A stretch of 64,000 nt of DNA from Corydoras sp. C115 (GCA_019802505.1 JAFMOC010000017.1:3971001-4035000); one strand, 5' to 3'; counted from the first letter of the stretch, positions 50,240 to 62,989 are shown. Notes: generated by a model not told the origin, from the letters alone. Program-made: numbers and translations.

Positions 50240-52440
50240 TTGTACATGATTAGAAACATTGAGCCTGTTTGAAAAATCATGCATTTACTGTTTAGATCTG
50301 CACTTTCTCTCACCGCTCTGCCATCTGGACCCATCTGTGCTGATAGCAGGGAAATATTAAGACTGGGGGCTTTGGCTGAATGGTTGTACTTGTGTTTGTG
50401 TGTAGGCATGTATCAGTCACACGATACAGATAGATGATTAAGACAGAGAGAGCATCATGATGGTTATTTAAAAAAGCTTTTCAGTCTGGAATTTCTAGTC
50501 AAGCCACAGTCCGTAGGTCGTATTATTCTTGGTTACACATATGCGTATAGTGCAGGGTTCAAATCCACATCCTGAATTATTCTTTCCTTTTCAGCTTCAT
50601 CGTTCTTTGTAGGCTTTGGAAAGACATTACAACTTTGCTGCAAGATGTGTTGGAGTTTTTGATTGACAATCTGCCTTGTCATGCATTAAGATGAAGGGGT
50701 CACAACCATGACACTACAGGGACCACTTTTCCAGTCAGTAATAATCGTCCGGGAAATCGCCCTCAACTGCATTCCGAGTTCCATTTCCATGTATGGCCCT
50801 GCACCACCCCCCAGAAATACAGGAGTTCCTAGAAACCTATTTTGCCGTGCTTGATTGAGGTCTTTTACAGATGGAAAGCAGTTAAGGTGATCCGATTTGT
50901 CAAAAAAAGGGGACAATTTTCACTTGCTGATTTAGCTCACAGATCCCGCCCTCCTCATCTATTAGCAGACATTTAGGGTTAAAGTCTGGACCAAGTTAAC
51001 GTCCAAAAACAAGTGACATTATTTTTAGCAGTCAATCTACAGCCCTGCTTCATGGCTGCTAAAGCAGTCCAGCTGTCCCATGCCTTCCCACCTGGTCTTT
51101 TATTCTTGGTGGAGGGTTGTCTTTAGGGTTGGATTAGCTTACTTTTGCAGGGACGGTCTGCCTTTTTCTTGTCTTACAAACACACATGTGAATAGTAGAG
51201 TCATAGAGTCATTACTTACTTAATTATACAGCAACGTATACACCCTCTTTAGTTACATTTTGGGAAATTAAGATCATTGCATGCATCCATATACTGTTCT
51301 TGCATGATAATATTACACTGAGATGAGTTTTACTTTAAAGCTTTGTATTTTACACAAAAAGTTTTTTTTTTATTCTCACTCGTTTCTCCTAGTGTCTCTA
51401 ATTTTTTAAAGCAAGGAGAATAATCCTATTAGTAATCCTGCTGTCCATTCTGCAAGATGGATTTGAATGCTGGACTGCACACAAATATCCAAAACACTGG
51501 TGCAATTTGCATATGTGGGTTTATGACATGCCTGTTGGTCTTAAAGCCTTTCAGAATCGTGTTATGGTTGAAAAGGCAGCTATTAAATGTTCTGCTGCTA
51601 AAATGAAACCCCTTGGATACTGAGGCCTTACAGCAGCACCACAATAAATATTCAATTTTTTTGCTGAAAATCCATACAGATAGAACATGAACAAAGAGTT
51701 CCAGCAGGTCAGATGCAAAATTTCATTATTCATGTAGCATGGAAACATTTTGGCCAACCCTTCTTTTTATGAAAGATATTTGGGATTTTATGTTCCACCA
51801 AATAAGTTTGGAAGCCTTCCAAATTTGGCTTCCCAAAATAATCCCTACGTTGCAAACAAAACCACAGGACTGTTTATTTTCGTCGTTGCGTGACCAGAGG
51901 TATGTCACGGGCCTTAATGACCTCATCAATAGTTAATGATATCTTGATCCTCAGACGTAGTGAAGTCCAAGTGATGAAACCTATGCAGGGGATGACAGTC
52001 ATTGTAGACTCATTCCAATCTGAAGTGATGAAAGCCATTTACTTTAACCTAAAAAAAGATGATTGTTGAAAGATCATTTGGGGGAGGGGGGTATGGGTGT
52101 GTTTGATTGACATTTCATTCACAGTGTTCTTTGTGGTGTTTCGATTTGGCAAGGTTCAAGATAAGGTATGGCCTTCTTAGCATTGGGCATTATTTTTAAT
52201 TGTAAAGATGCATAATAAACCAATCCATTTTAGGGAAATATGGGTTTGAGTACGCAGTCTACAGCACACCTGCTTCTGCTGTTAAAATTTTTATTCTCTA
52301 ATAAATTACATCAACTAAAACCAATTTTATTTGTTATATACACATGGTGTAACTTGCAGTCAAATATTTCTAAACGACAGTGCGCTAATTTAAAATTAAG
52401 AGTAAGATGAAAAATTAATTTTACATATAATTTAAAAATG
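50240..52440. other. Unique intergenic DNA, candidate conserved elements
   Basis: Largely repeat-free with mixed base composition, especially about 50690-51100 and 51425-51940. Several short ORFs exist on both strands, without motifs or splice context. I call no gene. Confidence 0.35.
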
Positions 52441-52447
52441 TAAAAAC

Positions 52448-52745
52448 AATTAGCATCATGATTACCACGTTTGCCTCACAGCACTGGGAATCCAGGTCCG
52501 AATCCCAATCTGGTGGAGTTCTCTGGTTTCCTCCCACATGTATCCAAAAACATGGATTCAGGGTAAAATAAATGCTCTAAATTGCCCCATATATTGTGTG
52601 TCTGCGTGAGTGAGTGTGTGCCCAGCAATAGATTGGCGCCCTGTCCTGGGTGTATCTGCCCAATACCCAAAATGTTCTCCCCTGGATGGGCATGGGGAAC
52701 ACCTGCCCCCCCACATGACCCTAATAAAGTATTGAGGTGAAGATA
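52448..52745 (+). mobile_element. Mermaid-like SINE, moderately diverged
   Basis: Head TTAGCATCATGATTACCACG, B box GGTCCGAATCCC, body GATTGGCGCCCTGTCCTGGG and tail GTTCTCCCCTGGATGGGCAT. A short piece of the first body half is missing. Confidence 0.75.
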
Positions 52746-54424
52746 ATTAATGAAGGAATGAAAATGCTAAATTAAATATGAACTGTTATGTACAATAATT
52801 GAAATATGTGCAAATATGAAAATTAGTAATAAAGGATAAAATATAGAATAAAATAAGCTAAAATACTACAGTATATACAGAGTTAAGTTGAAGTACGTAA
52901 TTGAACAGAAGGTTAATGGTGTGCATATGGACATGCTTAGTAATAGAAACCATAGCCCTGCTCATTTAAATGTTTAGCTTACCTTGCAAAGTTTTTTACA
53001 AACAACCAGCAAATATGACATAAAAAAACACCTACTTGCTAAAGGGTATGAGCTTTAGGACATGCAGAGGGTCACAGTGTTCTCATTGTAAAGGGGCTAT
53101 GTTGGAATATGACTGCAGTCTTATTACCATTTGGATGTGTTTTTCCACAAAAGAAAAGCATCTGTTTATTTATAAGGGGTCACAGAGGGTATTAGTATTA
53201 CTAATGCATGTCGTGTCCTGCACGACATGTTGACATTAATTAGGTTAACAATGGGATCAAAATACACTGCAGCATTAAAGACTGGCATTTCAAAGCAGTA
53301 TAAAGTCAAATTTGTGGAATGGAAATTAACAAGCTTGCATACTTATTTATATTAGAGGTCTGGAATAAATAGCTTTGTAAGCTTGCACTGGCCATGGGCA
53401 CATCATGCCAGTGCGGAAGTAGCAGAGAACACAGCCATTTTAAGGCCAGCTCCTGGCATGTGCTGACGGGAGCAGGGCCACCGGAGCTGTCGCAGTCTTG
53501 GCAAAGATTATTATGAAATGGACTGAATGACACGAGTTCCAAATTTGGCCCAGAGAGAATGAAAGCCAAGTGAACTCTTTCACCCAAGTCTAGTAGTTAT
53601 GTTTCCCCACAACAGAAGAGTAACTGAGGATCTTTGTTTTTTGTTTTGTTTTTTTAATGCAATTCCAACGACAGAGAATTCATAAATTTAAAAAATGATT
53701 ATAATTCCTGTATTTTGGCTATAATTCTAAGAAAAAGATATCCATTGAACCTGATTGCTGCATGTGGCCGTACAGTCCAGATCACAATGCACATGACCTA
53801 TGCACCTTTCACACACAAGCAGCTGCCTGTGTTTGTGTTGTCCAGAGGACAGACAGGTCAGACGGTCCTAAATTTTGACGAATTCCTGTGCGGAGCGCCG
53901 GCAGACCATGGAAACAGACAAGCCAAGGGATAAAACTGAAAGGCGGAGGACAATGGAAAAGCATTAGCAAGAAGGGCTACAGCCTTATTACAGCTATGGA
54001 TTAGTCAGTTTGCATATCAGCAGCGCGATTTCTGTCGGACTTGCTTTGGCTGGGACACGGCACAATTTTTAACCCCGAGTTGGGTCCAAAGTGTAAGCAG
54101 GGCATGGAGTCTGGGACAGATCAAATGTTTAATATCAAAACTCGGCATGGGGTCAGATAATTTTAGCTCTATTAAAGAGGAAAACCAGGTCTGGTTAAAG
54201 ACTGCAGGGTATTTAGGGGAGAACATGTTAGCCACATGCTGTGATGTAAATAAAAAAATAACACTCTGGTATGCAATTTAAATAGAGAAATAAAAAAAAT
54301 TCCAGTACCTATGATCAAAACCTTAGCTTATTAATGAATTGGTACTCCTACTCTGCATTATACACTTGCCATTTTATTATGTATACCTCATCTACACACT
54401 CTACACTCACTGTTTGCCTTTTTA
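52746..54424. other. Intergenic DNA with a unique GC-rich block
   Basis: About 53370-53560 and 53730-54070 are unique and GC-richer than the surroundings. No gene is recognised; these are conserved-element candidates. Confidence 0.35.
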
Positions 54425-54735
54425 AGTTCCACTGAATATATGGATGGACTTTGTAGTTCTGTAGTCCATCTGGTTCTCTACATACTTTGTTAGGTGTGTT
54501 TAGTATGTTCTCTGATGATCACGTCCCCACACAGAGGAGGTATTAGGGTGGTGGATGATTCAGTACTGATAAAGTGATCCATTTTGCCCACAGTGCTTAC
54601 ACACACACAGGAATTAAATTCTCAACATTTAATCCATCCATGCAGTGACACACACACATATACACACTGAGTGAAGTGAGCACACGTGCCTAGAGTGGTG
54701 GGCGGCCCGAGGGTAATTGGGATTAGGTGAAGGGT
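54425..54735. mobile_element. MITE left half joined to a GT/CA-tract SINE
   Basis: 54437-54572 matches the left half of the palindromic MITE (ATGGACTTTGTAGTTCTGTA). It runs straight into 54573-54735, a reverse copy of the GT-tract SINE (AAAGTGATCCATTTTGCCCA, CACACGTGCCTAGAGTGGTG). The MITE right half is absent. Confidence 0.55.
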
Positions 54736-54811
54736 ACTTCATGTCAGATATTGACATAGTGGTGGTGTGTTAGTGTGTGTTGTGCTGTACACTGTATAAA
54801 AGGAATGTAGA

Positions 54812-55135
54812 CATCCATCACTGAGCACACACTCACTCACACACACACACATGCAATATAGGGGCAATTTAGAGCAACTGATTTACCTTGAATCCGTGTT
54901 TTTGGACTGTGGGAGGAAACCCACGCGGGCACGGGGAGAACATGGAAACTCCATCCAGAACGAGCCTGTGGGAAATGGTGCCAATCTTTTGCTGGACAAG
55001 CACTCACACTCACACACTACTATAGGGGCAATTTAAAGCAACCAGTTTTCCTTGAACCCAAAGTGGAGAAACCAGGAGAAAACCCACGCTGACACAGGGA
55101 GAACATGCAAACTCGTGGAAAACAGACAGTTCATC
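54812..55135 (-). mobile_element. Two tandem partial mermaid-like SINEs
   Basis: Two reverse-strand body segments follow each other. The first (about 54815-54960) includes TTTTTGGACTGTGGGAGGAA. The second (about 54970-55125) includes GGGGCAATTTAAAGCAACCA and GACACAGGGAGAACATGCAA. They differ enough to be separate insertions or an old duplication. Confidence 0.6.
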
Positions 55136-55855
55136 CACATAGCAGGAAAAGTCCAAATATAGCATCTGAGATTGCGGTATGGTTCTTGCTGAACCAGGAT
55201 CATTGCGCAGTAGTACCTCCCCTGACGTCACCCTCATGAAATAAGCTCATACTGTGAAATGAGTCGGCCACATAATCAGTATTATCAGAATGTGCTGCCC
55301 CCACGAGATTACAGCGTTCTTATCATGTAGCTGCCGTCGAACAGGTGTCCTATGCTATGTTTGTGTGTTCGTTAGGAGGAAACTGAGACGGCGACATTTC
55401 TATACATGCAGCAGAACGCCCCGTGGCATTGATGAAAGCCTTGATGAAAGGTCCCATGCACACACTCACACATAGGATCAACACATTATCAGAAGTGGAA
55501 CAGAGCACCAGACTTTTGAACCGTGGGCCTGGTGGTCCTGAAGGATCCTGCTGTGAAGCTAAACCTCTTTTGTCTTCATCATTAGATAAATGGCTCTACT
55601 TCTCTATGTGCTAAGCAGTGAATAAGACCTTTAAATCAGAGCGTGGATGAGGATGAGGATGTGGCAGTTGTCTCGGGCTTCTTTTGAAGCTTCACTGTGG
55701 AAGATCACATGGTGAATTAATTAACATTTAGCTTAAAGACCAGATAATTATATTGTGACCTTCCAGTTTTCATTAGCTATCAGAAAAGTAAACCTGGTTT
55801 AAATATATTATTTGAGCCACGCAGCCACCTTTATACAATAATATAAAGTTTTATA
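55136..55855. other. Intergenic DNA, no gene recognised
   Basis: Unique sequence of mixed composition. Nothing is supported. Confidence 0.45.
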
Positions 55856-55857
55856 GC

Positions 55858-56180
55858 GTGGCACAGTCATTAGCACGTTCACCTCTCAGCGCTGGGGATA
55901 CAGGTTCGAAACCCAATCTGATCGAGTTTCCATGTTCTCTCCGTGTCCACGTAGGTTTCCTATGTGTTCTCTGGTTTCCTCCCACAATATAAAAACATGA
56001 ATTTAAAGTTAATTGAATGCGCTAAATTGCCCCATATAATTTGTGTCTGTCTGTGTGAGTGAGTATGTGCCCAGGGATAGATTGGTGCCCTGCCCAGTGC
56101 CCAAAAAGTCCCCTGGATGGGCATGCATCCCCCGCGACCCTAGCAGTGGATTAGGTGGAAGATATTGGCATGAGATAAGA
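55858..56180 (+). mobile_element. Mermaid-like SINE
   Basis: Head GTGGCACAGTCATTAGCACG, B box GGTTCGAAACCC, body TTTCCATGTTCTCTCCGTGT, tail CCCCTGGATGGGCATGCATC. Confidence 0.75.
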
Positions 56181-56341
56181 TAAAGTTTTATATAGGAGGA
56201 AATTATTCTACTGATATATTTATATGGGGTCATTTATAAAACCATAAACATAGAACAATAGAACATTCATGACAGGACACCCCTAAAGAGTTATTGGGAC
56301 ATTCATCTCATCGTTCAATTATTAATCCATTCATTAGATCC

Positions 56342-56655
56342 AAGATCCATCCATCTTCATTTTAATCCTCTTCTAGGGTCTTCCCAATGCTCATCCAGGA
56401 GAGAACGTCTCGGGTGCCACAGGGTGCCACAGGGTGCCAGGTCATCACTGGACACACTTACACACACACTAAATAGGGGCAAATTAGATAGATGCAATTT
56501 AGAGCAGCCAACTCACCAGAGGAAACTGGAGAACCCAGAGGAAACCCACTTAGACAGAGGGAGAACATGAAAACCACACAAATCAGGATTCGAACCTGTA
56601 TCCCAGAGCTGAAAGGCAGACACGCTAACCACTAAGTCACCTTGCTGCCCTGGAA
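56342..56655 (-). mobile_element. Mermaid-like SINE with internal 11-bp triplication
   Basis: A reverse copy from the (CATC)n tail to the head (CACGCTAACCACTAAGTCAC). The motif GGTGCCACAGG is repeated about 2.5 times at 56415-56442, probably from replication slippage. Confidence 0.75.
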
Positions 56656-56668
56656 CGTTCACATTAAA

Positions 56669-57020
56669 AACATTCATTCATTCATTATGTCCCGCTTTAT
56701 CCTCTATTAGGGTCGCGGTGGGGTTCCCCATGCCCATCCAGGGGAGAACATCCCGGGCGCCGGGCAGACACACCCAGGACAGGGCGCCAATCCATCGCTG
56801 GGTACACACTCACACACTCAAACACACCCTATATGGGGCAATTTAGATAACTCAATTAACTTGATCCATGTTTTTGGACTGTGGGAGGAAACCGAAGAAC
56901 CCGGAGGAAACCCACGCGGACACAGGGAGAACATGGAAACTCCACCCAGATGGGGATTCGAACCGGGAATCCCTAGCGCTGAGAGGCGAACGTGCTAACC
57001 ACTAAGCCACCGTGCCGCCC
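56669..57020 (-). mobile_element. Full-length young mermaid-like SINE
   Basis: A reverse copy with (CATT)n tail, complete body and head ending GCTAACCACTAAGCCACCGT. Flanking ACATTAAAAACATT and ACATCAAAAACATT act as a 14-bp target site duplication with one mismatch. It lies next to the 56342 copy in the same orientation. Confidence 0.85.
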
Positions 57021-57515
57021 CACATCAAAAACATTTCAAATAAATCCACTTTTATCCATGATTTAATCCTGACCAGTATTTATTACTATTACTGAGATTA
57101 TTTTTAAAGACTACACTAATGTTTGTCATTTCCATTATAAGGATTTCGACATCTGCATGAGTCTAGACTCATAACAGGACCACAACTGACATTGCACTCT
57201 GGTGTCACTGTGAGAATCCTATGGTCGTTAAATAACCCATAATCACTTCACATTGGTTCTGCTCTTATCCTTTATCAGTGCCAGCCACAACCACAGGAAG
57301 CTAGGTGACGGCCAGAACCAGCTTTAGCCAAGTATTTTTGTTTATGGTGATTATGTTTATTTTAATGGGTCACTTGGATCTAAACCAGGCAGCGATGCGG
57401 TAACTTAAACAAAAAAAAAACCTCCTACAATATTAAACTGTTAAATTTTAACCTCAGCATTAGAAGAGGAAGAGTGGCTGATGTGTACCGTCATTTATTT
57501 ATAATGAAGCTCAAA
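57021..57515. other. Intergenic DNA, nothing recognised
   Basis: Unique sequence between SINEs. Confidence 0.5.
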
Positions 57516-57521
57516 ATGCAC

Positions 57522-57835
57522 ATATATAACATCCATCCGTCTATTATCGTCTCATTAATCCTATACTAGAGTTGTAGGTGAGGGGGTTGTTCTCCATACT
57601 ATTACAGGGGAGAATATTTCGGAAGCTGGGCAGATACATCAGAACAGGGCACCAATCTATCACTGGGCACACAGACACATACAAACACTATATCGGGGCT
57701 ATTTATAATAATTTAACTTGAATCCATGTTTTTGGACTGTGGGAGGAAACCGGAGAACCTAGAGGAAACCCATGCAGACACAGGGAGAACATGAAAACTC
57801 CACCTAGATCGGGATTCGAACCTAGACCCTCATTT
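57522..57835 (-). mobile_element. Mermaid-like SINE, head truncated
   Basis: A reverse copy with body TTTTTGGACTGTGGGAGGAA and a B-box remnant GGGATTCGAACCTAGACC. The A-box end is missing. Confidence 0.7.
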
Positions 57836-57960
57836 AAAACGTCCCACAGGTAAATTGAAGGAAATCTACAGTATATTAAATACAACAATCACACTTAGGT
57901 TGTTAATTAAATGCATTCATGTAAAATAATTCTGAGAAAACGTTAATATTGTAAGTATAA

Positions 57961-58170
57961 GGGAGCAGTAGCTCAGCGGTTAGGGTGTTGGGCTATCAAT
58001 CTGAAAGTTGGCGGTTCAAATCCCAGGTCCACTGAAGTTACCAATGTGGGTTCTTGAGCAAGACCCTTAACCCTCATTGCTCCAGGGATGTTGTGATTAA
58101 CCCTGTGCTCACCTTGTATAAAATATACCTTTGGATAAAAGCGTCTGCTAAATGACCAAATGTAATGCAA
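57961..58170 (+). mobile_element. V-SINE-like element
   Basis: tRNA-like head (AGCAGTAGCTCAGCGGTTAG, B box CGGTTCAAATCCC), central motif GAGCAAGACCCTTAACCCTC, and LINE-like tail TTTGGATAAAAGCGTCTGCT with AAATGTAA repeats. This layout is that of the V-SINE superfamily in fish. The copy is nearly intact. Confidence 0.75.
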
Positions 58171-58998
58171 ATGTAATAACCCAGACATCGATAAATACTC
58201 TCCAATGAATCTCCACCCTCACTGATAAGTGTGAAACGCTCTCGTCTAGTTATAGAAGCAGATGAGCTCTGTCCAAGACAAGTCCTGTGCTGAGGTTGCA
58301 GTTTCATCACCAGTAGAATACGAAACCCGAAACTGTCATGAGAGTCATTTGTCTGAGGTCAAAATTAGCATTTTCCACTGAACATGTGCAGTAAGCTTAC
58401 CCTTGTCGAAGCGGGAGAAATGGGACGGGAAAGAAATAAAGGGAAAACCTAGTAACGAAACCTTTACGAAAACCTGCATCGCTGTCTGTTAGCTCATCTG
58501 TGTGCAGTACTGGAGGAAACCATTACACCCAGTACAAATAAAACTATTGATTTGATTTTTCAAGCACCTTCAGAGGGAATTTCATCTGCCAGTTAGGGGT
58601 CAGTCTACATTTAGAATTATATTACGTTACAATGAAATATTTATAATTGGAATCCTGTTTATATTGAGGGTTTTTTTTCCCCCTAAAGGCATTCCCTTAT
58701 TCTTATAGTGTGGCTCAGCATGCAGTGGGTAATTATTGTGTTCAAACCCTGAGCAAAAGCACTGCGGTCATCACTTTGGATTATGCTGCCACCTTGTGGT
58801 TCTGACTGTGTAGAGTATAAACAATGAATAAGCACTGAAGGACAAGTGGCATCCTCTAGTGGTGGAAATGCAAATAAACGTATATATACTGTATAAAGTC
58901 ACACTGAAGTCTGGGGTGATTCTGTGGTCAGTACAAAATCCATGTGTTGATTTGAAGGTGTGTATTGGATTCTATCCGATCCAAGTTAAACATTTTAA
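58171..58998. other. Intergenic DNA, no gene recognised
   Basis: Unique sequence. Short ORFs have no motif. Confidence 0.5.
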
Positions 58999-59220
58999 CT
59001 TAGTGGTTAGCATGTTTGCCTATCAGTGCTGAGGATCCAGGTTCGAATCCCAGAGTTTCCTCCTACAGTCCAAAAACATGGATTCAAGGGAAACTGCCCT
59101 ATCTAAATTGCCCCCATATAGTGTGTGTGTGTGACCAGCAATGGATTGGCACCCTGTTCTGTGTGTATCTGCCCAGTGCCCGAAAAGTTCTCCCCTGGAT
59201 GGGCATGGGGAACAAGATAA
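58999..59220 (+). mobile_element. Mermaid-like SINE, internally deleted
   Basis: Head ACTTAGTGGTTAGCATGTTT and B box GGTTCGAATCCC, then a direct jump to TTTCCTCCTACAGTCC and a tail GTTCTCCCCTGGATGGGCAT. About 55 bp of the first body half is missing. Confidence 0.75.
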
Positions 59221-59275
59221 TGGCTTCATGGCTAAATGCTTTTGGCATCACATCCTCAGTTAGAGGAAAGTGTAT

Positions 59276-59340
59276 ACACACACACACACATATATACACA
59301 TACATAGACATATACATATACATACATACATACATACACA
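59276..59340. repeat. (CA)n/(CATA)n microsatellite
   Basis: Mixed CA and CATA repeats. ORFs over it are artefacts. Confidence 0.9.
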
Positions 59341-59969
59341 TGTTCTTCTCAACACATGTTCTTCTCCATCCAGCTGTGAATGAAAATCATCACTTGCTTT
59401 CTTGATTATTAAATACAGGACTTTTTATTGCAAAGAAATAGCGATCAAAAACAATGTTCTTTGGCAGGAGGTGGACTTAACAGTTAATACATAACTACTG
59501 CACAACTAGAGCGTTAAACCAGGGGTCTCTTATGAACACATGCAATATTAATAACACAGCAGGGGACTAAAAGAACCAGACACACACCCGCTCACGTTGT
59601 ACCTGAAACTAGACACTGGATAATTGTGCACACACTGGAGCATAATGTGCACACCACAGACATAAAGCTCTTTTAAAACAAACATTCGAAAGGTTTTCTT
59701 TCACGTCCACTCTGAGACCAACGTGTTCCTCATTTGCTGGACTTGGCCTGGCAGGCAGCCTTTGCATTCCGCCATTGTGAGCGCTTTGTTCCATTGTTTC
59801 AGGCTCTGTGTCATGAGGCAGGCTCACCAGATGACGCACGTCAGTGTATTTAGAGCTTTTAGTCCTGTTTTTACTCTCAGAGCAGGAAACATTTTAGGAA
59901 CATGTAAAATCAAAATGATAGATTAACGCCAGAACTCAATTACAATGCATTTACAGTTTAGAATATTGA

Positions 59970-60037
59970 TTATGAAGTGATCTATTTTGACTACAGAGGA
60001 ATCGGCCATCCACATTTAACCCATTCATGCATTGACT

Positions 60038-60112
<75 letters not shown>

Positions 60113-60160
60113 ATGGAGCGGTGGGCAGCTTTGTACACGGCAGCCAAGGTGTACATTGAA
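59970..60160 (-). mobile_element. GT/CA-tract SINE with long (AC)n core
   Basis: GAAGTGATCTATTTTGACTA and CATCCACATTTAACCCATTC on one side, about 33 AC repeats at 60043-60108, then CGTGCATGGAGCGGTGGGCA. Same family as at 6322, in reverse orientation. Confidence 0.6.
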
Positions 60161-60763
60161 TTAGGTATGGAATGGAATGGTATACATACAGTATACTATC
60201 TAAAATAATTTTGAAACTACATAAATGTCTATTCAAATACAAATACATAGATTAGCATTCTAAAAAAAATGAATAATTGAATAATTTGGGACTGTTCATA
60301 TCACAGATTCAGGTCACATACATGAATCCAACCTCCAGCACATTATTCAGTACTGAGAGAGGAACAGCAGAGTTTCTGACTCAGCTTCTGAACCTCCATA
60401 ATGAAGGCCTTGGGCCATCTGAAACCATGAAGAGCTACAGGAGTAACATGCATTCTGATTGCTTTTACTTTTCCTAAGGCTTAGTTTGAATCTTGCATGG
60501 TCATAGATCACAGTAACCTTAACAACCTGCGTGCCTATTGTAAATAGGATAAGAAAATATTTACTTCTTAGTACTTCTGGTGTAATGAAAGAATGATAAA
60601 TCATCCAAACTTTTAATTACGGTACATTTATTCCAATAATAAAAAAACCCCTTAAAACTACAAATGTCTAAAAATTTATTGACACAGCCGTGGCATTTAT
60701 GTAGCAAAGTGGCAAATACTGAATCTGGTTAATAAACCGTTGTCAACAATATATAACGTAAAC
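60161..60763. other. Intergenic DNA, nothing recognised
   Basis: AT-rich unique sequence. Confidence 0.5.
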
Positions 60764-60776
60764 ATGTAAAGAATCA

Positions 60777-61121
60777 TTCATTCATTCATTCATTCATTAT
60801 CTTCCGCTTTATCCTATATTAGGGTCGTGGGGGGGGTTCCCCATGCCCATCCAGGGGAGAACGTTTTGGGCGCTGGGCAGATACACCCAGGACAGGGCAC
60901 CAATCTATCAATGGGCACACAGTCACTCACACAGACACGCACACACACTTTATATGGGGCAATTTGGAGAACTCAATTGACTTGATCCATGTTTCTGGAC
61001 TGTGGGAGGAAACCCATGCAGACACGGGGAGAACATGGAAACTCCACCCAGATGGGGATTCAAACCGGGAATCCCTAGTGCTGAGAGGAGAACCTGCTAA
61101 CCACTAAGCCACTGTGCCGCC
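60777..61121 (-). mobile_element. Full-length young mermaid-like SINE
   Basis: (CATT)n tail, complete body, B box reading GGGATTCAAACCGGG (one base off TTCGAA) and an intact head. A perfect 12-bp target site duplication TGTAAAGAATCA lies at 60765-60776 and 61122-61133. Confidence 0.88.
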
Positions 61122-61139
61122 TGTAAAGAATCAAACAAC

Positions 61140-61870
61140 CCAAAATCAGCTTATTTTTATTAGACTGATTTAAGGCTTATGTTGTACTAACTGCACATTT
61201 AAGCAGTTAAAGATCTATCTTTAATAATTACTGCATTATTTCATAGCAGCGTGTCAAAAATTATATTCCACACAATGTATCAAGAATACAGTGCTTAATA
61301 TAACAACGAATCACCGAGTTCCATCAACGCTGTGTCTGTGGTTTATTTCTGTGGTGTGCACATTATGCTCCAGTGTGTGCACATACACACATATACATAA
61401 ACATATACAGTACATATACACACACATGCATGCGCGCGCACACACCCAAGGATAGAATTTTTTTTTTTTTTTTTGGCTATTCGTTTATAATTAAACTGGT
61501 GAGACCACCCAAATGCACCACAGGTCATACTTCTCACTTAATAACACTACTTTTATTTGCAATATCATAGTTATGATTAATTATGATTGAAACATATACT
61601 ATTACCTGACCCACTGTGCAATATATTTCAAATTTGTAGTTTATCATTTTTAATTTCAAATTCAAAATATATATATATAAACTAACCTTGCACTGCCACA
61701 TTACTTTTACTTTATTCTTTATTATTTAATATTTTTCATTTTGCTGCGCTTATTGTTACTTCTTTACACCTGTATATAATAACACGACAAATGGAGCATC
61801 TGTGAAAAATGCAATTTCCCCCTGGGGATTAATTAAGTGTCTGATTTTGATGTATTAATGTCCAGTTCAT
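61140..61870. other. AT-rich DNA, possible 3' UTR of the gene to the right
   Basis: Minus-strand AATAAA signals occur at about 61708 and 61716, roughly 500 bp past the stop of the exon at 62221-62782. They could end that transcript. There is a T-tract at about 61459-61474. Confidence 0.3.
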
Positions 61871-61872
61871 GG

Positions 61873-62065
61873 GGGCGGGTTAGCTCAGTGGTCAGGGTGT
61901 TGGGCTATCAATCTGAAGGTTGGGGGTTCAAATCCCAGGTCCACTGAAGTTACCAGTGTGGGTCCTTGAGCAAGACCCTTAACCCTCATTGCTCCAGGGA
62001 TGTTGTGATGAACCCTGTGCTCACCTTGTTAGTCGCTTTGGATAAAAGCGTCCAATAAATGACCC
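61873..62065 (+). mobile_element. V-SINE-like element
   Basis: Same family as 57961: GGTTAGCTCAGTGGTCAGGG head, GAGCAAGACCCTTAACCCTC core, GTCGCTTTGGATAAAAGCGT tail, then (TTTAA)-rich repeats. It would lie antisense in the 3' UTR of the adjacent minus-strand gene. Confidence 0.75.
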
Positions 62066-62220
62066 CAATTTAATTTAATTTTAATTTAATTTAAATGACC
62101 CCAGTTCATGCTGCAGAATGTTTCAAATATTTGACTGACGATGTATTTGCACGGCTGCTCGTTAAACGTCTGATCATTTTTTCCGTAGATATTCATTAAG
62201 CAGAATTATAAATCATCCAG

Positions 62221-62782
62221 TTAAGCGACATGTCTGTTTTTGGACTGGTGAAGTTTGGGGGAGGGTGTCGGACAGGTCATAGTGATGCTGGGAAGTCGTC
62301 TGCTTTTGGAATTGCAGAGTTCAACGGTGCGCCCCACCCGTGTGGAGCTGTGTGGACCCTGTGGCACAGCAAGCATGGAGCCAAAGTTGAAGAGGTAATG
62401 AGAGTTGACCTGAGGCAATGGGGAGTGAAGCAGCTGATGACACAGGTGCTCCTGAAAGTCAGAAATCGGCTCCAGGAGGTGAGGATCCCTCGGGTAGGAA
62501 AGGTAATTGTTCTTCAACAAGCAATGAAGTGCTGCTCCGCTGAGAACTGAGGAATTCTTCAAGTCGGGCCTCAGAAGTTGACAATCCTGTACAGTCTGAC
62601 TGCTCACTTGTGTTTTGTCAGGAATAGTAAGGTGGACAGGCTTTACCTCTGGATTCGGAAGTAGACATTTGGGAACGGTGGATGAGGGTATGTGTGCAGT
62701 CCATGTCTTGTTAGGAGGCTGGCTCGAACTAAAAGATGCATGCTGGGCGTAGTGGCTTGTGTGGAATTCTACCTTTTTTGGC
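62221..62782 (-). CDS. Probable terminal coding exon, gene not recognised
   Basis: An open frame of 186 codons ends in TAA at 62223-62221. It begins behind an acceptor with a pyrimidine-rich tract (TTCTCTCTACATGTTTTTAAAG, intron side to the right), and the first base completes a split codon. No stop occurs in this frame although the other frames are interrupted. The translation is rich in Ser, Pro, Leu and His, without membrane segments or known domain motifs, so it may be a disordered C-terminal region. Nearby segments include NNYLSYPRDPHLLEPISDF and SHYLFNFGSMLAVPQGPHSS. In other vertebrates genes such as CAND1, GRIP1, HELB and IRAK3 lie beyond DYRK2; CAND1 does not fit, and I cannot assign the others. 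The rest of the gene would be to the right of the window. The plus strand is open for 106 codons here but has no better splice context. Confidence 0.45.
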
Positions 62783-62989
62783 CTTTAAAAACATGTAGAG
62801 AGAATTAATGTTGAACAGAATGTTTCCTTTTAAATTAATTGAAAATGATTAAAACTTCATTGCCGTCTTTATTACGGCTAACTAAGATAACATTGTTTAA
62901 ATAGTATACAAACTAGTATATAAGAAGTATACTACTTTTTAAAAATGTTTTAAAGTGTCTAAATTTAAAAAGTGGGCAATATAAAATAT

